A stretch of DNA of 64,000 bases from Epilithonimonas hungarica (GTDB lineage: Bacteria > Bacteroidota > Bacteroidia > Flavobacteriales > Weeksellaceae), in the NCBI RefSeq assembly GCF_900102265.1, contig NZ_FNBH01000003.1, positions 1-64,000 of the forward strand, written 5' to 3'. Below are positions 1 through 8,410 of the stretch, piece by piece. A model generated the notes under the pieces. The model ran no database searches, was not told where the DNA came from, and was given only the letters and a program-made list of their open reading frames with translations. Position 1 is the stretch's first letter. The number at the start of each line of letters is the position of its first letter. The position numbers and the translations under genes were made by a program.

Positions 1-125
1 GCAGCATTCATACCGTACATAACATTTGTTGCTACTTCCCCCAACTTCTTAGTTTCCCACTCCTCCGTAAATTCAGGAAATCTCAAATTGGGAACGTTAC
101 CTACTTTTAATTTTTTATTTATCAT
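1..125 (-). CDS. hsdS: Type I restriction-modification specificity subunit HsdS, N-terminal part (runs off the window)
   Basis: The reverse strand from 125 to 1 reads without a stop and begins M-I-N-K-K-L-K-V, followed by PNLRFPEFTEEWETKKLGEV, the typical opening of HsdS target-recognition domain 1. HsdS chooses the DNA sequence that the HsdM/HsdR complex modifies or cuts. Only about 41 codons are present. It follows hsdM after 47 bp on the same strand, the usual hsdM-hsdS order. No hsdR is visible; it would lie further left if present. Confidence 0.85.
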   Translation of the reverse strand, partial: MINKKLKVGNVPNLRFPEFTEEWETKKLGEVATNVMYGMNA

Positions 126-172
126 CTCGATGATTCAATTTTCGTTAGTAAAAACATTAAGGATGTAAAAAA

Positions 173-1723
173 TTAAAAAACAAGTCCCAATTCTTTGAAA
201 TACACGTCGATTTCTTTGTCCAGTTCTGCTCGTTTTGCTTCTAAAGATTTGATTTCCTGCATTACGGCTAGGATATCGATTTCTTCTTCGGCTTCAAAAG
301 TGTCCACATATCTTGGAATATTAAGATTGTAGTCATTCTCTTCAACTTCTTTCAAAGTAGCTAAGTGACTGTATTTTTCAATAGTCGTTCTGTTACGATA
401 GGTTTCAACAATCTTATCAATATGTTCTTCCCGCAACATATTTTGGTTCTTTACCTTTTCAAATTCCTTACTAGCATCGATAAATAAAATATGGTCAGGA
501 TCTTCCTTACACTTTTTAAACACCAGAATACAAGTCGGAATACTGGTTCCGTAGAAAATATTGGCAGGCAAGCCGATGACTGCATCCAAATAATTTTTCT
601 GTTCAATCAGGTATTTACGGATGTGTAATTCTGATGCTCCACGGAACAACACACCATGAGGAAGAACAATAGCCATTGTTCCATTCTCTGCCAAATGATA
701 AATCATGTGTTGCACAAATGCAAAGTCAGCCTTGCTTGATGGTGCTAATTTTCCATATTGACTAAAACGGTCATCGTTTAAAAATAATGGATTGGCACTC
801 CATTTCGCTGAAAAAGGAGGATTTGCGACAATTGCTTCAAATGGCATATCGTTTAAATGCTGTGGATGTTCTAGTGTATCCTCTTGTTTTATATCGAACT
901 GACGATAATGCACTCCATGCAAGATCATATTCATGCGAGCAAGATTGTACGTTGTACGGTTCATTTCTTGTCCGTAGAAATTATTGACATCTTTTACTTC
1001 TCTTGCAACACGTAATAGTAATGATCCTGAACCACAAGTTGGGTCATATACCGATTTTAAACGATTTTTACCTGTTGTAACAATTTTTGCAAGAATTTTG
1101 GATACTTCTTGAGGCGTATAAAACTCTCCCGCTTTTTTTCCTGCACCGCTGGCAAACTGACCGATCAAATACTCATAAGCATCTCCTAAAACATCCAATT
1201 CTGTATCATTCAATTTGAAGTCAATTTCATCGAGATGCTTTAGAACTTTTACAATAAGTGTATTTCTAGCATCAGCAGTTCTACCCAGATTATTACTATT
1301 CAAATCCATATCAGAGAACAAGTCCTCGAAGTCTTCTTCACTTTGTGTACCCATTGTACTGAGCTGGATATTGGTCAGGATTTTTTGTAAATCTTCAAGA
1401 ATAAAATTGTTATCACCTCTTTTGGTAATTTCGCTAAATAGCTCAGAAGGTTTTAAAAAATACCCTAATGTTTCCAGAGCTTCTTCTCGAATGGCTTCAA
1501 TATATTCTAAACCTTTAGGCGTATCTTCTTTGATATCTCTGAATTGAATTTGATCTTCTTCCAAAATGGAATTTGCATAGATTTCCATTTTTTCAGCCAA
1601 GTATTTATAAAAAATAAATCCCAAAATATAATCTCGGAATTCATCGGCGTTCATTTTTCCACGTAATGTATTGGCTATATTCCAGAGCTGTTGCTCTAAT
1701 ATTTTCTTCTGTTCTTCTGACAT
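173..1723 (-). CDS. hsdM: Type I restriction-modification DNA methyltransferase subunit HsdM
   Basis: A 516-aa N6-adenine methyltransferase of type I restriction systems. An N-terminal helical HsdM domain (about residues 8-140) is followed by the catalytic domain, with AdoMet motif I DPTCGSGSLL near residue 227 and catalytic motif IV NPPF at about 301. The linker GAGKKAGEFYTPQEV at about 193-207 is also typical. Length is normal for the family. It methylates host DNA together with HsdS, whose start lies 47 bp downstream. The unit sits on the same side as the mobile-element genes to its right and is likely cargo of that element, which is an inference because the element's left end is not in the window. 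Confidence 0.93.
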   Translation of the reverse strand: MSEEQKKILEQQLWNIANTLRGKMNADEFRDYILGFIFYKYLAEKMEIYANSILEEDQIQFRDIKEDTPKGLEYIEAIREEALETLGYFLKPSELFSEITKRGDNNFILEDLQKILTNIQLSTMGTQSEEDFEDLFSDMDLNSNNLGRTADARNTLIVKVLKHLDEIDFKLNDTELDVLGDAYEYLIGQFASGAGKKAGEFYTPQEVSKILAKIVTTGKNRLKSVYDPTCGSGSLLLRVAREVKDVNNFYGQEMNRTTYNLARMNMILHGVHYRQFDIKQEDTLEHPQHLNDMPFEAIVANPPFSAKWSANPLFLNDDRFSQYGKLAPSSKADFAFVQHMIYHLAENGTMAIVLPHGVLFRGASELHIRKYLIEQKNYLDAVIGLPANIFYGTSIPTCILVFKKCKEDPDHILFIDASKEFEKVKNQNMLREEHIDKIVETYRNRTTIEKYSHLATLKEVEENDYNLNIPRYVDTFEAEEEIDILAVMQEIKSLEAKRAELDKEIDVYFKELGLVF

Positions 1724-1986
1724 TGAAATAAGCGTTATTTGATTAGGGATTTTTAATCCTTAAGAATCCACTAAAATAGTAAACTTTTAGCTACTAAACA
1801 TTATTTAGGCTGTAAAAAAGGTAGTTGTTTGAATAGACAAATTTGGTTTAGAAAATTTTGAAAATGCATTTGTTACAAGTAATACTAGAAGAAATCAGCT
1901 ATTTCTTTCTATAAGAATTTAAAGAACATTTTTTTCTCTTTCGTTTTATTCATCTGTTTTTGACAAGGATATCTTAGAAGTATTTT

Positions 1987-2826
1987 TTATAAATCTTTGT
2001 CCATATATTCTTCCAAAGAAGATTTCAGTTGGTCTAAAAATGCTGTTCGGGATCCAGCACGATATTTCATTCGGTGGAAAGAATGATGCAAATCTCCTAA
2101 AGAAATTTGAAACATTCTTTCTAAAGCCAAACTGATTTTGCGTATACCTATTTTACCATTAGAAAGAGAGCTATTTGCGTAAAGAGCATAAATCAGTTCT
2201 ATCAAGGCATTTTTGGTATCCGTCCAAAGGATGCTATCAGATATATCCCTCGCAGAAAAATCTGCCATTTCATCATCATTGATTTTTTGGAGAATGTAGG
2301 TATAGAGTAGTTCATTGGCTATTATCCGAGCCACTTTGTTATCATAATAAGTTGAAAACAGAGGGTCAATTTCAAAGACAAAACTGTTCAAACCATCGTG
2401 GAAATTGATGTTGCCTAACCTAAAGTAAGTTTCATCACGATCGGTTCTTCCTGAACGGTAATATCTGTAAAAATCTGAATTGTAGATATGCTCCCTGTAT
2501 TCCTGTTTTAATTCCTTCAACTGTTCCAAAAAATAACTCGCATACATTTTCCCACCATCAACAGGGCAAGCTGTCTGTATGCGAAATATCTTATTGTGAT
2601 AAATGAGCTTGGAGAGAATATATGGCTTGATATTGCGAAAGAAATTGATCTCCTCCCAATGGTTTTTAAAACCTTGCTTTGTAACACCCTCTCGTATAGA
2701 CCATAAGTATTCTTTTAGGTATATAGTCATTTGATATGCTTCATCAATTGCATTAGGTGCAGACAGCGAAATAGCATTTTCTTTTCGCTGTATCTTTGAG
2801 ATAATATGATTTAATGAAGATATCAT
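1987..2826 (-). CDS. RteC-like protein of Bacteroidota conjugative elements
   Basis: A 279-aa protein resembling RteC of CTnDOT-type elements. Recognisable family-like stretches are EEINFFRNIKPYILSKLIYH (about residues 78-97), DETYFRLG (about 130) and DPLFSTYYDNKVARIIANEL in the middle. In CTnDOT, RteC activates the excision genes; here that role is inferred from similarity. The C-terminal third (LIELIYALYANSSLSNGKIG) matches the part of the family that tests for nearby helix-turn-helix binding. It stands alone on the minus strand between hsdM and a DHFR-like gene, with 263 bp of A/T-rich DNA before hsdM in which I see no gene. Confidence 0.75.
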   Translation of the reverse strand: MISSLNHIISKIQRKENAISLSAPNAIDEAYQMTIYLKEYLWSIREGVTKQGFKNHWEEINFFRNIKPYILSKLIYHNKIFRIQTACPVDGGKMYASYFLEQLKELKQEYREHIYNSDFYRYYRSGRTDRDETYFRLGNINFHDGLNSFVFEIDPLFSTYYDNKVARIIANELLYTYILQKINDDEMADFSARDISDSILWTDTKNALIELIYALYANSSLSNGKIGIRKISLALERMFQISLGDLHHSFHRMKYRAGSRTAFLDQLKSSLEEYMDKDL

Positions 2827-2964
2827 TCAGTTTATATAATGGATAACTTGCAAACGCTAAAACAAAAGATAATGTCCATCTATTTCACAATTTCTTTAAA
2901 CTCATTTCTGTCTTGTTATTACAAATAAAAATTCAGGAATCGGTTCAACTCCTGTTTTCCAGGG

Positions 2965-3489
2965 CTATAGGTTCGTTTTTATTCCTTCTTTAGCTAGATG
3001 TAGCTGAACAAAACCGTTTTTAAGCTTTTGTGCTTTATGTTTAAATTTAGCGTTAAGTTCACTGTTGTTTCCTAAAATAGCTCCAGCTCCAGTGATTATT
3101 GGGTTGATGTTAAAATAAATATCTGTAACCAAATCTTTGTCGATAAAGGCATTGAAAGTACCTGCTCCGCCTCCAATAGCAATTTCCTGCATACCTTTTC
3201 CATACATATATTCGATGGCTTCTTCTGAGCTACTTACGGTCTTGTAGCCATCAACTGTATAAGGTTTATCAGACAAGATGATGATTTCTACCCCATTAAA
3301 AAGCTCTTTTACTTCTTTTGGGAATTTTAGAAAATTTTCAAACGTTTTCAATCCTATCACAACGTTACCAACTTGTCTTACAAATTGCACGTAAAATTCC
3401 ATCGTTTCTGGTGGTAGCTGATGATGAGGGTTATCGGCTATTAAAATTCTTCCATTAGCCGAAATGTTTGCGATTACTGTTACTTTCAT
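2965..3489 (-). CDS. Dihydrofolate reductase family protein (RibD C-terminal-like reductase)
   Basis: A 174-aa single-domain protein of the DHFR/RibD-C fold. Family marks are the opening strand KVTVIANISANGRI, the NADPH-site stretch VVIGLKTFENF (about residues 43-53) and the glycine loop EIAIGGGAGTFNAFI (about 101-115). Such stand-alone proteins are probably NADPH-dependent reductases of uncertain substrate, not true folate enzymes. It is divergent from an HxlR regulator 91 bp away, and HxlR genes commonly control the neighbouring reductase, so regulation by it is likely. It is cargo within the mobile element. Confidence 0.85.
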   Translation of the reverse strand: MKVTVIANISANGRILIADNPHHQLPPETMEFYVQFVRQVGNVVIGLKTFENFLKFPKEVKELFNGVEIIILSDKPYTVDGYKTVSSSEEAIEYMYGKGMQEIAIGGGAGTFNAFIDKDLVTDIYFNINPIITGAGAILGNNSELNAKFKHKAQKLKNGFVQLHLAKEGIKTNL

Positions 3490-3517
3490 AATGAACTGTT
3501 TTTGTAATTTCTGACTA

Positions 3518-3547
3518 CAAAACTATCAGATATTCGATTTATATTTG
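3518..3547. promoter_or_regulatory. Divergent -7 boxes between the DHFR-like gene and hxlR
   Basis: CAAAACTA at 3518-3525 is a minus-strand Bacteroidota -7 box (TAGTTTTG) about 30 bp before the reductase ATG. TATATTTG at 3540-3547 is a plus-strand -7 box for the regulator. The two promoters overlap closely, so one bound HxlR dimer could control both. The -33 elements are not clear. Confidence 0.55.
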
Positions 3548-3580
3548 CTATTCATTACCTTTTGGAAAGTAACTATTTTT

Positions 3581-3928
3581 ATGGAAGACAAAAAGAGTGA
3601 CATCAATAAAGAAAGTATATTGGCATTAAAAGATGGCATTGAACTGCTGAGTGGCAAATGGAAATTTTGTATCCTGCACAATTTACAGAACTATGGCACA
3701 ATGAGGTTTAAAGATTTGCAAGAAATGGCTCTGGGAATATCACCAAAAGTTCTATCTAAAGAGCTTCAGGAATTAGAAGATAATTTGCTGATTACCCGAA
3801 CGGTTAATAATACCAAACCTGTTACCGTTTCTTATGCACTTACCGCACACGCCAAAGAAACGGAAGAAGTTGTCAATGCTTTAATTGATTTTGGACTAAA
3901 GCATAGAAAAAAGATAAAAGGGAAATAG
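3581..3928 (+). CDS. HxlR-type winged-helix transcriptional regulator
   Basis: A 115-aa HxlR-family regulator beginning MEDKKSDINKES. The core GIELLSGKWKFCILHNLQ and GISPKVLSKELQELEDNLLI is the winged helix with its recognition helix; HxlR proteins often sense aldehydes, quinones or redox stress through a cysteine, and here a Cys follows GKWKF. I chose the ATG at 3581 and not the TTG at 3545 because the TTG overlaps the -7 box at 3540-3547. It probably represses its own gene and the divergent DHFR-like reductase. Confidence 0.85.
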   Translation: MEDKKSDINKESILALKDGIELLSGKWKFCILHNLQNYGTMRFKDLQEMALGISPKVLSKELQELEDNLLITRTVNNTKPVTVSYALTAHAKETEEVVNALIDFGLKHRKKIKGK

Positions 3929-4020
3929 TTTTTCTATATTGAGTTCAGTTTGTCATTTCTGAAAAAATATTCAGGCAATAGAACAATTGCCTATCTATAT
4001 AACGGATAAGTTCTTCTTCG

Positions 4021-4629
4021 TTATAGTGTTCTTTTCTTGCATTTGATTAAGTAAAACGGATAGTTTTCTGTCACTTCGGTTATTTCAAGAAGTCCTGTAT
4101 CGGCAAATTCTTCTTCAATGGTTTGCCTATCATAAAAGAAGATTTTAACTCCACCAAACATTTCATAACGATCTTTGCCTATTAGCGTTCCTTGTCCATA
4201 ACTTTGAGCGTCCTTAGTTATTGCTGTAAAAATGATTAATCCATCTTTGGTCAATTGACTAAAACAGTCTTGGATCAATTTTGCTCTTTCGTCCTTATCC
4301 AACAAGTAAATTAAACCGTAGCAAAATATTCCGTCATATAAATTGTTGTCAAAAGGCATATCTGTAACAGAACCGTGATAAATTTTCAATCCGCTTCCAA
4401 AATGTTTTTGAGCCAAATCAATGGCTGTCTGCGAGATTTCAATACCTGTTACGGTCATTCCCTTCTCAATAAAAATTTGTGCATTACGTCCATACCCAAT
4501 TCCTGGGATAAGGACATTCTTGATATTATGTTCAAGAAAAATGTCCTTTGTCAAAACGGCAGATTTTGCAGGTTCTAAGCCCCACATTTCTTGTTTGTCT
4601 TTAAATGCTTCTTCCCAAAATTCTGTCAT
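4021..4629 (-). CDS. Class I SAM-dependent methyltransferase
   Basis: A 202-aa Rossmann-fold methyltransferase. AdoMet motif I is VLIPGIGYGRNA (about residues 39-50), motif II is VTGIEIS, and the post-II stretch YDGIFCYGLIYLL is clear. It resembles small thiopurine/tellurite-type methyltransferases that detoxify small molecules, but the substrate cannot be read from the sequence. It lies 8 bp after the 91-aa gene upstream and forms a two-gene operon divergent from a Fur-family regulator, which points to a metal or metalloid-responsive job (inference). Confidence 0.85.
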   Translation of the reverse strand: MTEFWEEAFKDKQEMWGLEPAKSAVLTKDIFLEHNIKNVLIPGIGYGRNAQIFIEKGMTVTGIEISQTAIDLAQKHFGSGLKIYHGSVTDMPFDNNLYDGIFCYGLIYLLDKDERAKLIQDCFSQLTKDGLIIFTAITKDAQSYGQGTLIGKDRYEMFGGVKIFFYDRQTIEEEFADTGLLEITEVTENYPFYLIKCKKRTL

Positions 4630-4637
4630 ATTCTTTA

Positions 4638-4913
4638 TTATTTACAGACTTTATCTTCTAAAATATCGCACATAAACCCCGATTGCTTTATGATTGAAAT
4701 TATATTTTCTGAATTTATTTCGTTGTCTTCAACTCGTAAAATCGTATGTCCACAAGGATAAGGTAATTCGGTTTCGCATAAATCAAAATTGATTTTCAAT
4801 TTTGGAAAACTGCTTTCAAGTATTTGTACAATGCGTTCTGCCTGAATTTTGCTTTTGATATTTGTAGTGAAAACTTCTATTCCATCAAATTTTAAGGTTT
4901 TTTCTGCTGTCAT
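4638..4913 (-). CDS. Small protein with ferredoxin-like/HMA-like layout, operon with methyltransferase
   Basis: A 91-aa protein from the ATG at 4913. An upstream ATG at 4934 is rejected because it lies inside the -7 box at 4932-4939. The layout (IEVFTTNIK strand, then IQAERIVQILES helix, INFDLC strand, ILRVEDN strand, IISIIKQSG helix) is a beta-alpha-beta-beta-alpha fold like small heavy-metal-associated domains, but it lacks the classic CxxC. Cysteines remain in LCETELPYPCGH and at the C-terminus. Function unknown; its operon partner is the methyltransferase and the divergent gene encodes a Fur-family regulator, so a metal-linked role is possible. Confidence 0.7.
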   Translation of the reverse strand: MTAEKTLKFDGIEVFTTNIKSKIQAERIVQILESSFPKLKINFDLCETELPYPCGHTILRVEDNEINSENIISIIKQSGFMCDILEDKVCK

Positions 4914-4931
4914 TTTATTCAAATCTTTTGG

Positions 4932-5003
4932 CAAAGATAAAAAAGTTTCTATTATTGCGACAGTGTAGTAATAAGTTAATGCAAATAATTTGCATTAACT
5001 TTG
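4932..5003. promoter_or_regulatory. Fur-family operator (27-bp perfect palindrome) with divergent promoters
   Basis: Arms AGTTAATGCAAAT (4974-4986) and ATTTGCATTAACT (4988-5000) are exact inverted repeats around one central A at 4987. The right arm overlaps the plus-strand -7 box TAACTTTG (4996-5003) of the Fur-family gene. The minus-strand -7 box TATCTTTG (plus CAAAGATA, 4932-4939) serves the divergent two-gene operon. Binding at the palindrome would block the regulator's own promoter and lie about 40 bp upstream of the other -7 box. Confidence 0.75.
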
Positions 5004-5022
5004 CCAAAGAGAAATAGTAGAT

Positions 5023-5403
5023 ATGAAACGTAGAAATACACCGTCAAAAGAAGTTATTTTTAACTTGTTGGCAAATACAGGAAAAGCAATGAGCCGTGAT
5101 GCGATTGAACAAAAAATAGATGTAGAAATTGACAGGGCTACTATTTACAGAATATTAAATCGTTTTTGTGAGGACGGGTTAGTGCATAAAATTGTAGCCG
5201 AAGACGGAAAACAATATTTTGCCATATGTATAAAATGTGATGAAAAAAGTTTTGCCGATAATCATTTTCATTTTCGCTGTGTCAAATGTCAGACAATAGA
5301 GTGTTTACCCGAAGCTGTTAATTTTTCTGTTCCCAATGGCTACAATGTTGAAAGTGTGAATTGTGTACTCACGGGAATTTGCAAGGATTGTTCGATTTTA
5401 TAG
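5023..5403 (+). CDS. Fur-family metalloregulator (Zur/PerR/Fur type undecided)
   Basis: A 126-aa Fur-family repressor. The N-terminal winged helix contains SRDAIEQKI and IDRATIYRILNRFCEDGLV, the recognition helix region. The dimer domain has the HFHFRCVKC motif (about residues 84-92) and a second CKDC pair near the end, together the structural zinc site. The protein is somewhat short for Fur. Its gene starts 20 bp after a -7 box overlapped by a 27-bp palindrome, so autoregulation is likely. The sensed metal (Fe, Zn, Mn or peroxide) cannot be decided by eye. Confidence 0.88.
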   Translation: MKRRNTPSKEVIFNLLANTGKAMSRDAIEQKIDVEIDRATIYRILNRFCEDGLVHKIVAEDGKQYFAICIKCDEKSFADNHFHFRCVKCQTIECLPEAVNFSVPNGYNVESVNCVLTGICKDCSIL

Positions 5404-5419
5404 TAAGAAAAACAGATTA

Positions 5420-6682
5420 TTACAATCTCCTCCCTTTCTTCTTTTTTTTCATTCGTTTGGCAAACTGTTCTTCCTCGTAGTCCTCGCCCTGTGCATCGGG
5501 TAATAAGCTGAGCAATCCTAAATCGGAATTGGACGAATGCTCTTTTGGAAGAAATTCAAAAAGGTCTTTTGTCGGTACGCTGTCTATTTTATTTGCTTTA
5601 GAAACAGGGTTATTCTGTATCTTCAATTCGGGTTTGTTTCCATTGTTCCACCAATCATTGAACACGTTTGCCGAGAGGTTTTTATCCAATTGCGAACCGT
5701 TCCAAACGCTACGGCTTTCGTGGTCAATAAATGTCATACCGTAAATCCGTCCGCTGTCGTTCCTACGGACAACTGTATTGATGCCCTGCTCGGACAATTG
5801 CTTTTTAAAATCCGTTTCGTTGCTTGTCGTATGAATGGCAAGTTCAACCATGTTTTTCAGAACAGACCTTGCAGTATTGGTTTTCATTTTCTCTTTGGAC
5901 TGTTCAAGGTGTTTTTGAAGTTGTACAACGCCTGCATCTTTTCCGAATAGCGATGCTTTGAACGGATTGCTAACCTTGTTTCCATTCTCGTCCAATGCTA
6001 CATACACCAATCCGTTTACAGGTTGTCCGTTCCGTTCACCTCTGACTTCCTCCACTGTGATGTTGAAAAGAGAAAGTAACGCATTGTAGCTACCCATAGT
6101 TGAAAAGCTATAATACTTTGGCAGATGCCGTACTACCGAAGCAATCTGACTTTTGATGTCGCCATTTTTATGATTTACAGGCTTGAAAACTTTATTGGCT
6201 TGTTTCTGCTCCTGTTCAGTAGCCTTTTGCAGATTATACTTCTGTTCCAAATCCCGACAGATTGCCATTGAACGTGGATGGTCGTAATCATCGGGAATTT
6301 TCTTTCCGTCAATACCTACGCAGGTTGAAACGATATGAATGTGCGTGCGATCAATGTCCGTATGTTTGAAAACTATGTACGGTTGGTTGCCATAGCCCAT
6401 ACGTTCCATATACTCCTGTGCCATTTCCATAAATTGTTCATCGCTGACCTTATCCGCAGGATCTGGGTTCAGTGAAATATGGCGTACCGTCTTTTCCGTT
6501 TTGATGTTTGCCGATAAATACAGCTCAAAGCATTTGTTAAAATAGGTTACGGAATACTTGCCGTCAACTGTGTCAGGTATCTTATTCAAGAGCAGAACCG
6601 CTCCGTTTTCTTTATCTACTTTCTGTTGATTGTACAAAATCGCTCCGTACATATTGCTTCCCTTTCCAATTTTTGCAATCAT
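5420..6682 (-). CDS. mobB: Relaxase/mobilization nuclease (MobB-type, Bacteroidota elements)
   Basis: A 420-aa relaxase that nicks oriT and pilots the transferred strand. The catalytic region shows the three-His motif in DIDRTHIHIVSTCVG (about residues 109-123) and, upstream, TEKTVRHISLNPDPAD (about 61-76), typical of MobB relaxases of Bacteroides mobilizable elements. The likely catalytic Tyr is among the N-terminal tyrosines (Y12 or Y17). The C-terminal end is strongly basic (MKKKKKGRRL). It follows mobA after 4 bp, the usual arrangement. Confidence 0.92.
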   Translation of the reverse strand: MIAKIGKGSNMYGAILYNQQKVDKENGAVLLLNKIPDTVDGKYSVTYFNKCFELYLSANIKTEKTVRHISLNPDPADKVSDEQFMEMAQEYMERMGYGNQPYIVFKHTDIDRTHIHIVSTCVGIDGKKIPDDYDHPRSMAICRDLEQKYNLQKATEQEQKQANKVFKPVNHKNGDIKSQIASVVRHLPKYYSFSTMGSYNALLSLFNITVEEVRGERNGQPVNGLVYVALDENGNKVSNPFKASLFGKDAGVVQLQKHLEQSKEKMKTNTARSVLKNMVELAIHTTSNETDFKKQLSEQGINTVVRRNDSGRIYGMTFIDHESRSVWNGSQLDKNLSANVFNDWWNNGNKPELKIQNNPVSKANKIDSVPTKDLFEFLPKEHSSNSDLGLLSLLPDAQGEDYEEEQFAKRMKKKKKGRRL

Positions 6683-6686
6683 AACT

Positions 6687-7121
6687 TTACTCTTTTTTCA
6701 GATACTTCTCTTCAAATTCCTGTGTTAAACGGATAACCTTTTTAGTAACTTTTACCAATTCTATCGTTTCTTTTTCCAATTTAAAAAGGTATGTTCCTGC
6801 TTTTTTCTCTGAAAAATTGCGGTATAATATCTTCACAATTTGATTGTAATTTGTTCCGATTGCTCGGAACTGGCTAAAAAATCGGGTCAACTTTTCGTGA
6901 TATTCTATTGCATCCATATCAATCTTTACGGTCTTTACGGTCTTCTGAAAGATACAGGCTGTTATAAAATGAGCAATTACTTTGATTTCTGATTGGTCAA
7001 AGAGTGCAAGAAATTTGGCATTGTCCTCTGCATTCAGGTTGATGGAATACCGATTGACCGCAGGGTCAATCTTTGGTTTTCGTCCTGTTTTCCTAATCTG
7101 TTTTCTGTTTTTCTCTTCCAT
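6687..7121 (-). CDS. mobA: Relaxosome accessory protein (MobA/MobC type)
   Basis: A 144-aa basic protein beginning MEEKNRKQIRKTGRKPKID. It has the ribbon-helix-helix-like start (NRYSINLNAEDNAKFLALFD) and the conserved stretch LTRFFSQFRAIGTNYNQIVK of Bacteroidota MobA and plasmid MobC proteins, which bind oriT and help the relaxase. It is directly upstream of the relaxase gene with 4 bp between. The DNA in front of it (7122-7660) carries an oriT-like hairpin. Confidence 0.88.
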   Translation of the reverse strand: MEEKNRKQIRKTGRKPKIDPAVNRYSINLNAEDNAKFLALFDQSEIKVIAHFITACIFQKTVKTVKIDMDAIEYHEKLTRFFSQFRAIGTNYNQIVKILYRNFSEKKAGTYLFKLEKETIELVKVTKKVIRLTQEFEEKYLKKE

Positions 7122-7193
7122 AATAATCCAATTTTAATTTTTAAACAAACGGGCGACTTCGGAGCCGTTTCCAGCCCCCTGCAAGGGCAAGTG

Positions 7194-7232
7194 CTCTTGA
7201 GGTGCGGAAATTTATTTCGAGGACCTCAAGAG
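7194..7232. other. Putative oriT hairpin upstream of mobA
   Basis: CTCTTGAGGT (7194-7203) and ACCTCAAGAG (7223-7232) are exact 10-bp arms around a 19-nt loop. The stem can continue after a small bulge through GCAAG (7188-7192 region) and CTTGC (about 7237-7241), and a smaller GCCC/GGGC stem lies just to the left (about 7174-7188). The position, directly upstream of mobA-mobB in an otherwise gene-free 548-bp stretch (7122-7669), is where oriT is expected. The rest of that stretch is A/T-rich and shows no gene. Confidence 0.5.
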
Positions 7233-7669
7233 ATAACTTGCTCTGAACAGGAGTTCATAAAAATCCGTTTTGCAAACGGATTGGAGTTAGCTGAAAAAGT
7301 TCATCGCTTTCGTTACAAAGTTCGATAAGACCATTTGAATAACAACGACTTACAATCACGCCAAACAATGCCAATAAACGCCAAATACTACCACCTTTAT
7401 GAGGATTGGAATTGCTTTTGTTTCCTTTGTAACTGGTTAACTGGCTGATTGGTTATAACCTTAACTATATAGCCAATCGGCATAAATCCCGACAGCAAAT
7501 CTGCGTGATTGAATGCAGACCTATTACAGATTTTTGAGTTAATAAACTAGCTAATTAAAGGTATGCACTTGCGTAGGTAGATATTTAGTTACATAGATAC
7601 AATAGTATATACAGATGAATGCTTAGCTAGGCTAACAGCTAAATAGATATAATATTAAAATTGAGAGAT

Positions 7670-8170
7670 ATGATACACGAAGAAAACAAAAGTCAGCAAC
7701 TCGAAAAAGAGGATTTTTCTATTGAAAATTTCCTGACTGATGAAAAGAAACAACCTTTGATGGAACAAAAAGGAATAACACATCGGAAAGACTTTGCCAA
7801 ACTCGATGTGGATGAGGAAGCTATTATGCGTGTTATGGCAGAAGAAGAACCCGAGGAAATAGCAACAGAAACGGAACAAATTAAACCGTTAATGAACAGT
7901 ACGAAAAAAAGTACCTCCAAGCCAAAGAAGCTGACCAAACAGGACTACTGCGGACAGTTCTTTAAAATTCCGAACAGTATTGCAAATAGGGGTAAATCGG
8001 TCTATGTACGGCAGGAACACCACGAAAGATTTAACAGGCTTACCAATATTATGGGCATCGACAAACTAACGATTTATGCGTATCTGGACAACATCATCGA
8101 GTACCACTTTCAGGAGTTCGGTGAATTAATTAACGAAATCTATAATGAGAAGCACAAGCCGTTATTTTGA
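7670..8170 (+). CDS. DUF3408 domain protein of conjugative elements
   Basis: A 166-aa protein from ATG 7670 (a TTG nine bases earlier is less likely). The N-terminal half is acidic and low-complexity. The C-terminal DUF3408 domain contains YCGQFFKIPNSIANRGKSVY, the EHHERFNRLTNIMG stretch and the terminal helix TIYAYLDNIIEYHFQEFGEL. These proteins are regularly found beside mobA/mobB in Bacteroidota elements and are thought to be DNA-binding ribbon-helix-helix transfer factors. It is divergent from mobA across the oriT-like region. Confidence 0.85.
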   Translation: MIHEENKSQQLEKEDFSIENFLTDEKKQPLMEQKGITHRKDFAKLDVDEEAIMRVMAEEEPEEIATETEQIKPLMNSTKKSTSKPKKLTKQDYCGQFFKIPNSIANRGKSVYVRQEHHERFNRLTNIMGIDKLTIYAYLDNIIEYHFQEFGELINEIYNEKHKPLF

Positions 8171-8256
8171 TAACCGTCCTTTGGTCAGGATGCGTAACTC
8201 CTTCTTAAAATTGTTTCCTAAAGAAAAAAACAGAAAAAAAAGAAAGCCATTTTAAC

Positions 8257-8410
8257 AAGGCGGACAGGTGGAAGAACCAAAAGGAAACGGAATAAATCCC
8301 GAAGGGTGGCAGGGCAATCACACAACAACAACAACTGGGCGAAGTCACCATATTTGCCCTGCCATTATGCCGTAAGCTTTTGGTTGGGCGGTGCGGTGGG
8401 TGTCCGCCTT
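8257..8410. repeat. Nested inverted repeats in the gene-free stretch before the excisionase-like genes
   Basis: The outer pair AAGGCGGACA (8257-8266) and TGTCCGCCTT (8401-8410) and the inner pair TGGCAGGGCAA (8307-8317) and TTGCCCTGCCA (8354-8364) are both exact and nested. They fill the 393-bp gap 8171-8563. A -7 box TATCTTTG (8410-8417) begins where the outer arm ends, about 150 bp before the HTH gene. The structure could act as DNA (excision or transfer site) or terminate transcripts coming from the DUF3408 gene; I cannot tell which. Confidence 0.6.

Noticed and set aside
4914-4934. ATG at 4934 as start of the small methyltransferase-partner protein
   Set aside because: It overlaps the minus-strand -7 box at 4932-4939; the ATG at 4913 fits.
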